From contig NZ_LGJH01000156.1 in NCBI RefSeq assembly GCF_001298105.1, positions 1 to 64,000 of the forward strand: a stretch of DNA of 64,000 bases, given 5' to 3'. The stretch is from Novosphingobium sp. ST904. GTDB lineage: Bacteria; Pseudomonadota; Alphaproteobacteria; Sphingomonadales; Sphingomonadaceae. Below, piece after piece: positions 50,216 to 60,296 of the stretch. The notes below the pieces were generated by a model, which made no database searches, had not been told where the DNA came from, and worked only from the letters and a program-made list of their open reading frames with translations. The position numbers and the translations under genes are program-made. The number at the start of each line of letters is the position of its first letter. Within the stretch, counting starts at the first letter, position 1.

Positions 50216-51787
50216 TCAGGAAGCGGGGCGGCGGCGGCGCAGGAGCGCGAGATCGTCGCGGGTGAAGGCGCCGGTCACCACGGTTGCGAGCGCATAGACC
50301 ACGCCGCCGGCCGAAACGAGCGCGGCAAGGGCGAGACCCCGCACCAGCCATGTCCCGTGGAGGTATGGGGTCAGCAGGTCCTGTCCGAACCACAGCACCA
50401 CGCCCATCGCCACGGCGGCCAGCGCAAGGCGCGGGGCGCGGCGCTTGAGGCGGGCGTCGGACTGGAAATGGCCGCGCTTCACCAGGGTCCAGTAAAGCAT
50501 GGCGACATTGGCGGTGGAGGCGATGGCGGTCGCCAGCGGCGGGCCCATGTGCTGGAGCGGCACGATCAGCGCGAGGTTGAGGACGAGGTTCACCACCATC
50601 GACATCATCGCGTAGCGCACCGGGGTCCGCGTGTCCTGCCGGGCGTAGAAGCCGGGGGTCAGCACTTTGACGAGGATGTAGCTGGGCAGGCCGACCGAGA
50701 AGGCGGCAAGCGCCTCGGCGGTGCGGGCGACGTCGTTCGCATCGAACTTGCCGTAGCCGAACAGGGCGGCGGCGATCGGTTGGCCGCAGACGATCAGCGC
50801 GACTGCGGCAGGCAGGGTGAGCAGCAGGGCGAGTTCCATGCCGCGGTTCTGCGTGTCCATCGCCGCGGCATGCTCGCCGCCGCCGAGCTGGCGCGAGATC
50901 GTGGGCAGCAGCACGGTGCCAAGGCCGATGCCGATCAGGCCGAGCGGAAGCTGGTTCAGCCGGTCCGCCATGTAGATGTAGGTGACCGAGCCGTGCGCCA
51001 GCAGCGAGGCGGCCAGCGCGGTCGAGATCACGAGGTTGATCTGCACCGCGCCTGCTCCGGCGGCGGCCGGCAGGATCAGCTTCATCAGCTGCTTCACGTC
51101 GGCATTCCACACCGGCATCCGCAGGCGCATCGACACGCCGTTGGCGCGGCAGGCCCAGACCAGCCACAGCAGCTGCAAGGCGCCCGAAACCGAGACGCCG
51201 ATCGCCTGGTTGCGCGCGGTCACCAGCGCATCTGCGGAGTGGAAGCCGAGCAGCGCGACGATCAGCGTCAGGTTCAGCAGGATCGGCGCGGCGGCGTTGA
51301 CCCAGAACTTGTTCAGCGAATTGAGGATGCCGCCCAGCAGCGAGACGAGGCTGATGAGCGCGAGATAGGGGATCGTGAGCCGGCTCAGTTGCACGGCGAA
51401 GGCGAACTGGTCGTGACTGACGCCGTTGAACTTGCCCGAAAGCAGGAAAGTCACCGGCCAGGCGAAGACTTCCAGCACCAGCGTCATCGCCAGCAGCACC
51501 GGCAGCAGCACGGACAGCGCCTGCTCGGCAAAAGTGATCCCGGCGGGCAGGCCCGGCCCTTCCTTGTCGGCGACCTTCTGGTTGAACATCGGGATGAAGG
51601 CCGATGCGAAGGCGCCTTCGGCGAACAGCGCGCGGAACATGTTGGGCAGGCGGAAGGCGATCAGGAAGGCATCGGAGGCGAAGCCCGCACCGACGAAGCG
51701 GGCGAACAGGCTGTCGCGCACCAGTCCGAGTATGCGGCTGGCCAGAGTGAGACCGCCGACACTGGCCAGCGCCTTTGTGAGGTTCAT
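50216..51787 (-). CDS. murJ: Lipid II flippase MurJ
   Basis: 523 residues, about fourteen membrane helices. Typical start MNLTKALASVGGLTLASRILG, RDSLFARFVGAG, ALFAEGAFASAFIPMF. It moves lipid II across the inner membrane for peptidoglycan synthesis. ATG 51787 was chosen; a longer frame to 52039 overlaps secB. Confidence 0.96.
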   Translation of the reverse strand: MNLTKALASVGGLTLASRILGLVRDSLFARFVGAGFASDAFLIAFRLPNMFRALFAEGAFASAFIPMFNQKVADKEGPGLPAGITFAEQALSVLLPVLLAMTLVLEVFAWPVTFLLSGKFNGVSHDQFAFAVQLSRLTIPYLALISLVSLLGGILNSLNKFWVNAAAPILLNLTLIVALLGFHSADALVTARNQAIGVSVSGALQLLWLVWACRANGVSMRLRMPVWNADVKQLMKLILPAAAGAGAVQINLVISTALAASLLAHGSVTYIYMADRLNQLPLGLIGIGLGTVLLPTISRQLGGGEHAAAMDTQNRGMELALLLTLPAAVALIVCGQPIAAALFGYGKFDANDVARTAEALAAFSVGLPSYILVKVLTPGFYARQDTRTPVRYAMMSMVVNLVLNLALIVPLQHMGPPLATAIASTANVAMLYWTLVKRGHFQSDARLKRRAPRLALAAVAMGVVLWFGQDLLTPYLHGTWLVRGLALAALVSAGGVVYALATVVTGAFTRDDLALLRRRRPAS

Positions 51788-51944
51788 GCCCTCGAACCCT
51801 TCATGAAGGTGCCGCCGGACCCGTCGATCGGGAATGAAGCGGCCGTCAGATACGCCAACGCCACGTCCCCCTTGGGGGGCGCGGGCCGATGTCGCAGGAA
51901 TGCGCGCCATGCGCATTTCAGGTTGCCGGTGTTCAGGCCGGCTG

Positions 51945-52457
51945 TCAGGCGTGGCCGACAGGCTCGCCCTGGGTGGCATCGGCCTGCTGCTGGGCCTGGA
52001 GCTGCTGGATGTAGAGGCCGTTGAAGTCGATCGGCTCAAGCATCAGCGGCGGGAAGCCGGCATCGCGCACGGCGTCGGCGATGACGCGGCGGGCGAAGGG
52101 GAACAGGATGCGCGGGGCTTCGGCGTAGAGGAACGCGTGCGCCTGGCCCTCGTCGAGGTTGCGCATGCCAAGCAGCGCGCAGTAGCTCAGCTCGACGGCG
52201 AATGCGGTGCCCTGCGGGCCCTTCGAGGCGCAGGTGATCTTCAGTTCGACTTCGTGCACTTCGGCGTCGATCGGGCGTGCGCCGATGTTGAACTGCACGT
52301 CGATCTGCGGCTGGTCCTGCCAGGTGAAGCTCTGCGGCGCGTTCGGATTCTCGACCGAGAGATCCTTGACGTACTGCGAGATGATACCGGCGGCGGGCGC
52401 GGAATCCTCGCCGTTGCCGAGGTTGATGTCGGAGATGACGTTGCCTTCGTCGGCCAT
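51945..52457 (-). CDS. secB: Protein-export chaperone SecB
   Basis: 170 residues. ISQYVKDLSVENPNAPQSF is typical, and HEVELKIT and SYCALLGMRNLD mark the fold. A tetrameric chaperone that holds preproteins for SecA. Its end is Gln/Ala-rich. Upstream, the 330-bp gap to 52788 carries divergent promoters and no convincing gene. Confidence 0.96.
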   Translation of the reverse strand: MADEGNVISDINLGNGEDSAPAAGIISQYVKDLSVENPNAPQSFTWQDQPQIDVQFNIGARPIDAEVHEVELKITCASKGPQGTAFAVELSYCALLGMRNLDEGQAHAFLYAEAPRILFPFARRVIADAVRDAGFPPLMLEPIDFNGLYIQQLQAQQQADATQGEPVGHA

Positions 52458-52787
52458 TTGGTTCGTTCCCGTGCAAAGAATACGGATGAAAGTCTTGCCG
52501 CGCGCCTAAAGCATTTTGGCGGCCGGTGGAACACCCGAGCCGCCGTAAATTGTTCGAAATAACGGCGAGCGAAACGGCCCGGCGAAGGAACGGAACCGAT
52601 TCGCCATGCGGGCGTTGATCGGTGACGGCGAACATATCGGCGAAAAAAGCCCAGATCCGCGTGCTCACGCGTTGTTCATTTGTAAACTGTACCTATCTGG
52701 GTCTATGATGACGCTCCTGGGCGGAAGAGGCAGCCAGCCTCCAGCCGCACTCCCCGAAGCGTCCAACACAAGGATGGACAAAGGAAC

Positions 52788-53486
52788 GTGACACCGGAAA
52801 TCGTGATCCTGGCCATGATCGCAGCCTTTCTTGGCCTGCGGCTCTATTCGGTACTCGGCCGCCGCGCCGAGCATGAGGAAGAGCCGATCCAGGGGCGCTT
52901 CGAAGGCCGCCAGGGCCAGCCCGGTGCGCCGCGCGTTTCCGCCCCCAAGGCAGACGGCAAGCCCGATGCCAAGGCGGACGAACGCGGTCGGGCCGGTCAG
53001 CCCCAGCGCCTGCGCGAAATGCCGCTGGCTCCGCCTTCGGTGGAACGCGGCCTCGCCGAGATTTCGAACGTGGACCGCCGCTTCGATGCCTATGCCTTCC
53101 TCGAAGGCGCGCGCGGTGCCTATCGCCTGATTCTCGAATCGTTCTGGAAGGGCGACAAGGCCGAGCTTCGTGCACTTTGCGACGGTGACGTCTATGACAG
53201 CTTCGCAGCCGCGATCGACGCACGCCTCGCCGCCGGCGAAACCATGGACAATCGCCTGATCCGCATCGAGGACGTGGCGATCATCTCGGCAGGTGTCGAT
53301 AACGGCTATGCCCGGATCGCCCTGCGGTTCCGTTCGGATATCGCCGCCGTGACGCGGGACGCCGAAGGCCATGTCATCGCCGGTTCGCTTGACGATGCGA
53401 TCGAGGCGGTGGACGTCTGGACGTTCAGCCGCGCACTCAACTCGTCCGGTCCGGACTGGCTGCTCGACGAAACCGACGCGGGTTGA
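52788..53486 (+). CDS. Tim44-like domain protein (TimA-like)
   Basis: 232 residues. An N-terminal membrane helix (EIVILAMIAAFLGLRLYSVLG) precedes a disordered linker (about 40-90), then a Tim44-like domain (FDAYAFLEGARGAYRLILESFWKGD). In alphaproteobacteria it associates with the Sec or other envelope machinery; the role is not settled. GTG 52788 with AAGGAAC upstream. Upstream of mltA and smr in one direction. Confidence 0.9.
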   Translation: MTPEIVILAMIAAFLGLRLYSVLGRRAEHEEEPIQGRFEGRQGQPGAPRVSAPKADGKPDAKADERGRAGQPQRLREMPLAPPSVERGLAEISNVDRRFDAYAFLEGARGAYRLILESFWKGDKAELRALCDGDVYDSFAAAIDARLAAGETMDNRLIRIEDVAIISAGVDNGYARIALRFRSDIAAVTRDAEGHVIAGSLDDAIEAVDVWTFSRALNSSGPDWLLDETDAG

Positions 53487-53637
53487 TCGACCCACCCGGT
53501 TGATTTCCAACGCATGATCTCTCAAGGATCGGAAGGCCGGGCCGAAAGGTCCGGCCTTGTTTTTGGCGGTGCTGTTGGCGGTCGTTATTGGCGGGGCCGC
53601 AAAGATTTTCGGGAGGTCGATCTTGCAGGAAGGGAGC

Positions 53638-54887
53638 ATGTCGCGGCGGGAGCCGCGTTTTCGGGTGCGCCGTTTTTCTGCACTTGTCCTGCCGGCACTG
53701 CTGGCGGCCTGCGTGCAGGTGATCCCCGGTGAAGGCCCCAAGGGCGCTTCGCGTCCGCCGGTAAAGCCGCCGGTCCATCGCCCGGCTCCGAAGCCTCCCG
53801 CGCCGCCGCAACCTGGCAGTGCGATCCTGGCCGGGGTGAAGGCAGGCCCTTCGGTCTCCTCGCTGCCGCTCGGCGCTGCCGATGCCGCCGCCGCGCTTGC
53901 CTCGTTCCGTGAAAGCTGCCCGCGCGTCACCGTGCGTCAGGATGCCAGCGGGCTGACCCGCCCGGCCGATTGGCGGCAGGCCTGCGCCGCCGCCGCAAGC
54001 TGGGGCGCGAAGCCCGCCGCGCAGTTCTTCGCGAGCTATTTCGAAACCGCGCGCATCGGAGACGGCAAAAGCTTCGCCACCGGTTATTACGAACCCGAAA
54101 TCGCCGGATCGCGGCTGCCGGTTCCGGGATATGCGGTGCCTGTCTATGCGATGCCGGGCGATCTCGTGCGGGCCAAGGCGGGTGACGCGGCGCCGACGTC
54201 AAACGGGCGAATGCCGCTGGGGCGCTACGACGGGAACGGACAGTTCGTGCCCTATTACGAACGCGCGGCGATCGAGCAGGGCGTGCTGGCGGGCAAGGGG
54301 CTGGAGATTGCCTGGGTTGCCGATCCGGTCGAATTCTTCTTCCTCCAGGTTCAGGGTTCCGGCCGGTTGCGCGCGCCTGACGGCAGCGTGATGCGCATCG
54401 GCTATGCGGGGCAGAACGGCCTCCCCTACACCGGGATCGGCGGCGTCATGCGTGACCGGGGGCTGGTCGGCTCGGCGCCGGGGCAGTATTCCGGTTCGAT
54501 GCAGGGCATCATCCAGTACATCCATGACAACCCGCGCGACGGTCAGGCGCTGATGCGCGAGAACAAGTCCTGGGTGTTCTTCAAGGAGCTCAAGGGCGAT
54601 GGACCGCTCGGCGCGCTGGGCGTGCCGGTTCGGGCCCATGCCTCGGTGGCCACCGATCCGCGATTCGTGCCGCTGGGAGCGCTGTGTGGCTGCGGCTTGA
54701 CCGGCGCGAGGCGACGGGATTGTGGGTCGCGCAGGATACCGGCGGCGCAATCAAGGGCGCCAATCGCTTCGATACCTTCTGGGGATCGGGTGAGCAGGCG
54801 CGCCTGACCGCCGGCGGCATGAGCGGACGCGGTGAGGCCCTGATCCTCGTTCCCAATGGCACGCTGGCGAGGCTCGGCGCGCGGTGA
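53638..54887 (+). pseudogene. mltA: Membrane-bound lytic transglycosylase A, one frameshift
   Basis: The intact product would be about 416 residues. Lipoprotein signal ends ALLAAC. MltA core: FASYFETARIGDGKSFATGYYEPEIAGS, FFLQVQGSGRL; the 3D domain, with PVWLRLDRREATGLWVAQDTGGAIKG, lies after the frame slip. One C seems missing at about 54681 (GCGCTG for GCGCCTG). It cuts the glycan strand of peptidoglycan to 1,6-anhydro ends. ATG 53638 with GGAAGGGAG. Confidence 0.92.
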
Positions 54888-54894
54888 CACCGGC

Positions 54895-55467
54895 ATGAGA
54901 CGGCCGGGACGGCGCCTCACGGCGGAAGAAGCGGAAATCTGGGCGCAAGTCGCGCGGACGGTGACGCCGCTCGAAAAGCGCAGGCCCGTGCCCGTGGCGC
55001 CCGTTTCCGTGCCCAAGCCGGTCGTCGCGGTAACGGCGGCGCCTGCGAAGAAGGTGAAGGGCCGTATTCCCGCGCCCTTGCCGCCGCGCCCCGCGCCGGT
55101 GAAGGCGAAACCCGATGTCCCGGTCAATCTGGACGGTTCGTGGGAAAAGCGCATTTCCAAGGGCACGCTCGCGCCTGATTTCAGCCTCGACCTTCACGGC
55201 TCGAACCTCGATCAGGCCTATCTGCGGCTGATGCACGGCCTCATCCAGGCCAAGGCGATGGGCGCGCGGGTGGTGCTGATCGTCACCGGCAAGCCGCGCC
55301 CGGTGGATGCGGCGGATCGCGGCACCGCGCGGGGTGCCATCCGTGCCAAGATCACCGACTGGCTGGCCGCAAGCGAACACGCGCACGACATCGTGGCGAT
55401 CCGGGGCGCGCATCGCCGGCACGGCGGGCAGGGTGCGATCTACGTGGTGCTGAAGAAGCGCAAGTAG
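54895..55467 (+). CDS. Smr-domain protein
   Basis: 190 residues. A disordered Pro/Lys/Val-rich N-terminal region (to about 95), then a C-terminal Smr domain: DLHGSNLDQAYLRLMHGL, LIVTGKPRP, GGQGAIYVVLKKRK. Smr domains nick DNA or RNA; stand-alone forms may act at stalled ribosomes. Starts 7 bases after mltA. Confidence 0.93.
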   Translation: MRRPGRRLTAEEAEIWAQVARTVTPLEKRRPVPVAPVSVPKPVVAVTAAPAKKVKGRIPAPLPPRPAPVKAKPDVPVNLDGSWEKRISKGTLAPDFSLDLHGSNLDQAYLRLMHGLIQAKAMGARVVLIVTGKPRPVDAADRGTARGAIRAKITDWLAASEHAHDIVAIRGAHRRHGGQGAIYVVLKKRK

Positions 55468-55532
55468 CGGCGATCCCTCGATTCGCGGGTTCATCTCCGC
55501 GCCGATGCCGACTGCTCGGGACGCCGGGCACA

Positions 55533-55576
55533 TGAAAACGGGCGGAAGTCCTGCGACTTTCCGCCCGTTTCATTTT
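55533..55576. terminator. Bidirectional terminator between smr and ahpF
   Basis: GAAAACGGGCGGAAGTC / GACTTTCCGCCCGTTTC with small bulges, followed by CATTTTTC on the plus strand. It serves the convergent genes. Confidence 0.8.
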
Positions 55577-55592
55577 TCGCGCTCGGGAAAGC

Positions 55593-57182
55593 TCAGGCAG
55601 CCTGGGCGATCTCTGCGGGAGCCTCGTTGCGGATCAGGTAGTCGAACGCGGAAAGCGCCGCCTTCGAACCTTCGCCCATGGCGATGATGATCTGCTTGTA
55701 AGGCACCGTGGTCACGTCACCCGCCGCGAAGATACCGGGCAGGGTGGTGGCCGCCTTGTCGTCGATCACGATCTCGCCGCGGCTCGTGAGTTCGACACCG
55801 GAGTCCTTGAGCCATTCGGTGTTGGGCACCAGTCCGATCTGGACGAACACGCCTTCCAGCTCGACCTTGTGCTCCTCGCCGGTTTCGCGATCCTTGTAGA
55901 CCAGCGCATTGACCTTCTCCCCGTCGCCTTCGACCTCGATGGTCTGGGCGCTGGTGAGGATCACCACGTTCTTCATCGACCTGAGCTTGTCGACCAGGAC
56001 CTGGTCGGCGCGCAGCTTGCTGTCGAATTCAATCAGGGTGACGTGGCCGACGATGTTGGCAAGGTCGATCGCCGCCTCGACGCCGGAGTTGCCGCCGCCG
56101 ATCACCGCCACGCGCTTGCCCTTGAACAGCGGGCCGTCGCAGTGCGGGCAATAGGCCACGCCCTTGTTCTTGTACTCGGCCTCACCCGGCACGCCCAGGT
56201 TCCGCCAGCGGGCGCCAGTGGTCAGCACGAGGCTGCGGGCCTTGAGCGAGGCGCCGTTGGCGAAGACGACCTCGTGATAGCCGCCCAGTTCCTTCGCGGG
56301 GATCAGCTTTTCGGCGCGCTGGAGGTTCATCACGTCGATGTCGTATTCGGCGACGTGCGATTCCAGTGCGGCCGCCAGCTTGGGGCCCTCGGTATAGGGA
56401 ACCGAGATGAAGTTCTCGATGCCCATGGTGTCCTGCACCTGACCGCCGAAACGTTCGGCGACCACGCCGGTCGAGAAGCCCTTGCGCGCGGTGTAGATCG
56501 CGGCCGAGGCGCCGGCGGGACCGCCGCCGACGACCAGCACTTCGAAAGGCTTCTTGCCCGCGAGCACGGCAGCGGCCTTGGCATCGGCGCCGGTGTCGAG
56601 CTTGGCGAGGATTTCCTCGATGCTCATCTTGCCCGAACCCCACATCTTCCCGTTCAGGAAGACGGCGGGAACGGCCATGACGCCGCGTTCCTCGACTTCC
56701 GCCTGGAACGTGCCGCCCTCGATCAGGGTGGCGTTCACATGCGGGTTGTTGAGCGCGAGCAGGGTCAGCGCCTGCACGACGTCGGGGCAGTTGTGGCAGG
56801 AGAGCGAGAAGTACATCTCGAACTCGTGCTCGCCCTCGATGGCGCGGGCGATTTCGAGCGCCTCGTCGGAAACCTTGGGCGGATGGCCGCCGGCCCAGAG
56901 CAGGGCCAGGACCAGCGAGGTGAATTCATGGCCGAGCGGGAGCCCTGCGAAGCGCACCCAGGCGCTGGCGTCGCTCGCGCGGCGGATGATGAAGCTGGGG
57001 CGACGCTTGTCGTCGCCGTCGAAAGTGGCGGTGACCTTGTCCGAGAGCGAGGCGATCACGGTCAGCAGCTCGCGGGTCTCGGTGGATTTCGCATCGTCGC
57101 CCAAAGAGGCGACGAGCTCGATCGGCTCGCGCAGCATGGCGAGATATTGCGAGAGCTGTTGCTTCAGGTTGGCGTCGAGCAT
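55593..57182 (-). CDS. ahpF: Alkyl hydroperoxide reductase subunit F
   Basis: 529 residues. The N-terminal tandem thioredoxin-fold domain has CxxC at FSLSCHNCPDV, the FAD domain GGGPAGASAAIYTARKG, and the thioredoxin-reductase-like CxxC is YCPHCDGPLF. It passes electrons from NADH to AhpC. ATG 57182; the longer frame to 57302 is not supported. Downstream of ahpC in the same direction. Confidence 0.97.
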   Translation of the reverse strand: MLDANLKQQLSQYLAMLREPIELVASLGDDAKSTETRELLTVIASLSDKVTATFDGDDKRRPSFIIRRASDASAWVRFAGLPLGHEFTSLVLALLWAGGHPPKVSDEALEIARAIEGEHEFEMYFSLSCHNCPDVVQALTLLALNNPHVNATLIEGGTFQAEVEERGVMAVPAVFLNGKMWGSGKMSIEEILAKLDTGADAKAAAVLAGKKPFEVLVVGGGPAGASAAIYTARKGFSTGVVAERFGGQVQDTMGIENFISVPYTEGPKLAAALESHVAEYDIDVMNLQRAEKLIPAKELGGYHEVVFANGASLKARSLVLTTGARWRNLGVPGEAEYKNKGVAYCPHCDGPLFKGKRVAVIGGGNSGVEAAIDLANIVGHVTLIEFDSKLRADQVLVDKLRSMKNVVILTSAQTIEVEGDGEKVNALVYKDRETGEEHKVELEGVFVQIGLVPNTEWLKDSGVELTSRGEIVIDDKAATTLPGIFAAGDVTTVPYKQIIIAMGEGSKAALSAFDYLIRNEAPAEIAQAA

Positions 57183-57329
57183 GGTCTTTGCGTCCTTTGG
57201 AAATGCGTTGGGAAAAGGGGCGGCCGGGGCTTCGGTTCCGCGAGGCCGCGCCGTGAGGGCGCGGCACCGGGAGAGGGAAAGCCCCGGGCCGCGCACCTTC
57301 ACGCGACCCTAAGGGTGTCGCGGGGTGTC

Positions 57330-57896
57330 TTAGAGCTTGCCGACGAGGTCGAGCGAGGGAGCAAGCGTTTCAGCGCCTTCTTCCCACTTGGCCGGGCAGA
57401 CCTGGCCGGGGTGCTCGCGCCAGTACTTGGCAGCCTTGATCTTGCGGACGAGTTCGACCGCGTTGCGGCCCACGCCCTCGGGGGTGATTTCGACCAGCTG
57501 GATCACGCCGTCCGGATCGACGACGAAGGTGGCGCGGTCGGCCAGGCCAACGCCTTCGCGCAGAACGCCGAAGTTGTTGGTCAGCGCGTGGTTCTGGTCA
57601 CCGAGGAACGCGTACTTGATCTTGCCGATCTTGTCCGAGGTGTCGTGCCAGGCCTTGTGGCTGAAGTGCGTGTCGGTCGAAACGCCGTAGACTTCGACGC
57701 CGAGGCCCTGGAGGGTTTCGTACTGCTCGCCGAGGTCTTCCAGCTCGGTGGGGCAGACGAAGGTGAAGTCAGCGGGGTAGAAGAAGAACACGGCCCACTT
57801 GCCGGCGATGTCTGCTTCGGTGACGTCGAAGAAGTCCTTGCCTGCCTGGAAAGCGGTGTTCTTGAACGGCTTGATCTGGCTGCCGACGATACCCAT
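57330..57896 (-). CDS. ahpC: Alkyl hydroperoxide reductase subunit C (peroxiredoxin)
   Basis: 188 residues, typical 2-Cys peroxiredoxin. The peroxidatic C48 is in PADFTFVCPTELE and the resolving C167 in GQVCPAKW. It reduces H2O2 and organic peroxides; AhpF recharges it. ATG 57896 with GGGAGAT upstream. Confidence 0.97.
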   Translation of the reverse strand: MGIVGSQIKPFKNTAFQAGKDFFDVTEADIAGKWAVFFFYPADFTFVCPTELEDLGEQYETLQGLGVEVYGVSTDTHFSHKAWHDTSDKIGKIKYAFLGDQNHALTNNFGVLREGVGLADRATFVVDPDGVIQLVEITPEGVGRNAVELVRKIKAAKYWREHPGQVCPAKWEEGAETLAPSLDLVGKL

Positions 57897-57986
57897 GGAT
57901 ATGATCTCCCTCGATTGGGTGTTGAAGTTCGAGGAGGGAGATAGGCTGCCCGTGTGACGTTGTGTAGGGCGTTGATCCGATTGCCT

Positions 57987-58005
57987 TGATCGGAATGACC
58001 GATCA
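57987..58005. promoter_or_regulatory. Palindrome upstream of ahpC
   Basis: TGATCGG-AATGA-CCGATCA, a perfect 7-bp inverted repeat 91 bases before the ahpC ATG. It is a candidate operator for ahpC or for the divergent lipoprotein at 58095. It does not match the OxyR pattern well. Confidence 0.45.
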
Positions 58006-58094
58006 GTTGCGGTGGACTGAACGTTTCTGCCGATAAAGCGCGCGGCACTGCGAAAACCCGTGCGGCGCTGCGGCAAATCGGGCAACAGCAGGCC

Positions 58095-58469
58095 ATGAAA
58101 ACGATACGACTTGCGCTGCTCCTGGCGGCCTGCGCGTCGCTGGGCGCCTGCGACTCATGGCCCACTTCGCTGGATAATCGCGCGCCCGAGGATGTGACGT
58201 TCCGCTATCACCATCGCCTTTACGACCAGTGGTCGGTCTGGGCGCCCGTCTCACATGACCGCGCGGTCCTGCTCGCCCGCGAGCACCGCATGCGCGACAT
58301 TTCCGGTCTGGAGATCACGCAAGGCGGGCTGACCTATCGCTACGCCGAAAACGCGCTGGCCCCGGTACACCGGTTCTGTGCCGGATCTGCGAGCTGTTCG
58401 CTCGTCTATCGGGGCGGAGGCAGGCTGGAAGCGCGGACAAAACCGCTGACGGACAGCCAGTTCCAGTAA
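58095..58469 (+). CDS. Small lipoprotein, 124 aa
   Basis: 124 residues. Signal MKTIRLALLLAACASLGAC with two possible lipobox Cys, then DSWPTSLDNRAPEDVTFRYHH. Two later Cys (RFCAGSASC) may pair. No family known to me. It diverges from ahpC. Confidence 0.7.
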   Translation: MKTIRLALLLAACASLGACDSWPTSLDNRAPEDVTFRYHHRLYDQWSVWAPVSHDRAVLLAREHRMRDISGLEITQGGLTYRYAENALAPVHRFCAGSASCSLVYRGGGRLEARTKPLTDSQFQ

Positions 58470-58596
58470 ACGGCGGGTCGCCGGGCGTTCGCAAAGGCGA
58501 TATTCAGGGATTTTTCGCGAAAAGTCCGGAGTTTACCAATTCCACAACTTTGAACAGGATGTTACGAACCCCTAAGTGGGGAATACGTAGGGCGGA

Positions 58597-60278
58597 ATGC
58601 TCAAGGTCTTTCTTATAATCGCCTATCTGCTCTGCGACTATGAGTCGGTGGCGGAGCGTTTTAGTTCCGCGCCCGGGGCCGCGTTGCTGTTCGTTTTTGC
58701 GGCGCTCTATGCAATGCTTGCGGTGGGCCTGCTGGCTTCGGCTTTCATCGGACGGCACTCGGTGCGGATAGCGCTGGCGGCGCTGTTTGCAGCGGCATCG
58801 CACTTCCAGCTTTCGTTCGAATGGACGACGGCGGGGCCGATGACCTACCAGTCCTTCGTCAACCTCTACAACGCCGCCGGACAGATCGACCACGCCGTTG
58901 CCCAGCATAGTGCGACGATGGCGCGGGCGATGGGGGCGGCCTTGCTGCTGTTCCTGGGCGTGGCCCTGCCGCCCAGGCGGTGGCGGGTGCCGCTGCGCTG
59001 GGGCGTTCCGGTCCCGCTGCTGGCGCTCTGCGCGCTGGCGACCTTGCTGTTCGTTCGCGGCGGCGAGGGTTCCAGGGCCTTGCCGCCTGCCTATCCCTCG
59101 ATCGCGTTCGCGGGGCTGATGGCCGGGGAAGCGATCGCTTCCGTGCCCAAGCCCCGTGCCGCGCCGGCCTTGCCGCGTCCCGATGCGCCGCTTGCGCAGG
59201 ACATCGTGCTGATCGTGGACGAGAGCATCGCGGGCAATTACCTCGATATCGACAACCCGTCAGGCGTGCGCAGCGGCCTTGCCGAGGAGCGGGCGGGCCT
59301 GCGCATCACCAATTTCGGCTATGCCGCCGCAATCCACAAGTGCAGCGCCAATTCCAATGCCGTGCTGCGCTTCGGGGGAACGCCCGACACCTACCGGGAA
59401 GCGCTGGCCAGCTGGCCCTCGATCTGGAGCTATGCGAAAGCGGCCGGTCTTCGCACCGTCTACATCGACGGCCAGTCGAACGGCGGCCACCTCCAGAACA
59501 TGATGACGGCGAAGGAGCGGCGGGAAATTGCCGAATTCGTGCAGTTCGACGGGGTGCCGGCGGCGGACCGGGACATGCGGATAGCCCAGGTTCTGGCCGC
59601 TCACGTCAACAACGGGCTCCGGGAATTCATCTATGTGAACAAGGTCGGCGCGCATTTCCCGATTGCCGACAAGTTTCCGGCGGGGAAAGCCCGATACCGT
59701 CCGATCCTGCCGCAAGGGGGTGGGACGCTGCTGTCCTGGACGAGCAACCGGGCAGGGTTCGGCGGCACGCCGGGCGAATGGGTCCGCTACCGCAATTCCT
59801 ATCGCAACACCGTGGACTGGAACGTGGGCACATTCTTCGACCGCCTGCTGGCGCGCCGGGGGTGGGGAATGCCGCGATCGTCTATACGTCCGACCATGGG
59901 CAGGACCTGCACGAACGGGGCAACCCCGGAAACAACACCCATTGCGGCGCCGAAAATGCAGCGCAGGAAGAGGGGCTGGTGCCGCTCGTGTTTATCGGAA
60001 AGTCCGGGCCATCCCGGCTGGACTGGTCACGCCATCTGGCCGCCAACCGCAACCGGTCGAGCGCGTTTCGCATCTTTCCCACGCTGCTGGTGCTGATGGG
60101 CTACGATCGCGATGCGCTTCGCCCCCGCTATGGCCTGCCGTTGGACGAGGCCGGGCAAGACCGATTCGCCTACAATGTCGACTTCGCCCCGCTGCTGGGA
60201 AAGCCGCCCGGCTTTCGCGACATGGACGTGGCCAGCGTGATTGCGCCGCCGGAGTCCGACTACACGGCGGCGAAGTGA
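58597..60278 (+). pseudogene. Sulfatase-fold membrane protein, one frameshift
   Basis: The intact product would be about 560 residues. About four membrane helices (to residue about 190), then a sulfatase/phosphoethanolamine-transferase-like domain: IVLIVDESIAGNYL, HKCSANSNAVLR (likely nucleophile area), VNKVGAHFPI and, after the slip, VYTSDHGQDLHERGN (metal site). One G seems missing in the GGGGG run near 59858-59862. It may transfer a phospho group to lipid A or another envelope glycolipid; the target is unknown. Confidence 0.85.
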
Positions 60279-60296
60279 CGGGCGGACAGCGCGGCT

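Noticed and set aside
52606..52791. 61-codon frame between secB and the Tim44-like gene
   Set aside because: It covers the promoter area of the Tim44-like gene and its translation shows no family or membrane pattern.
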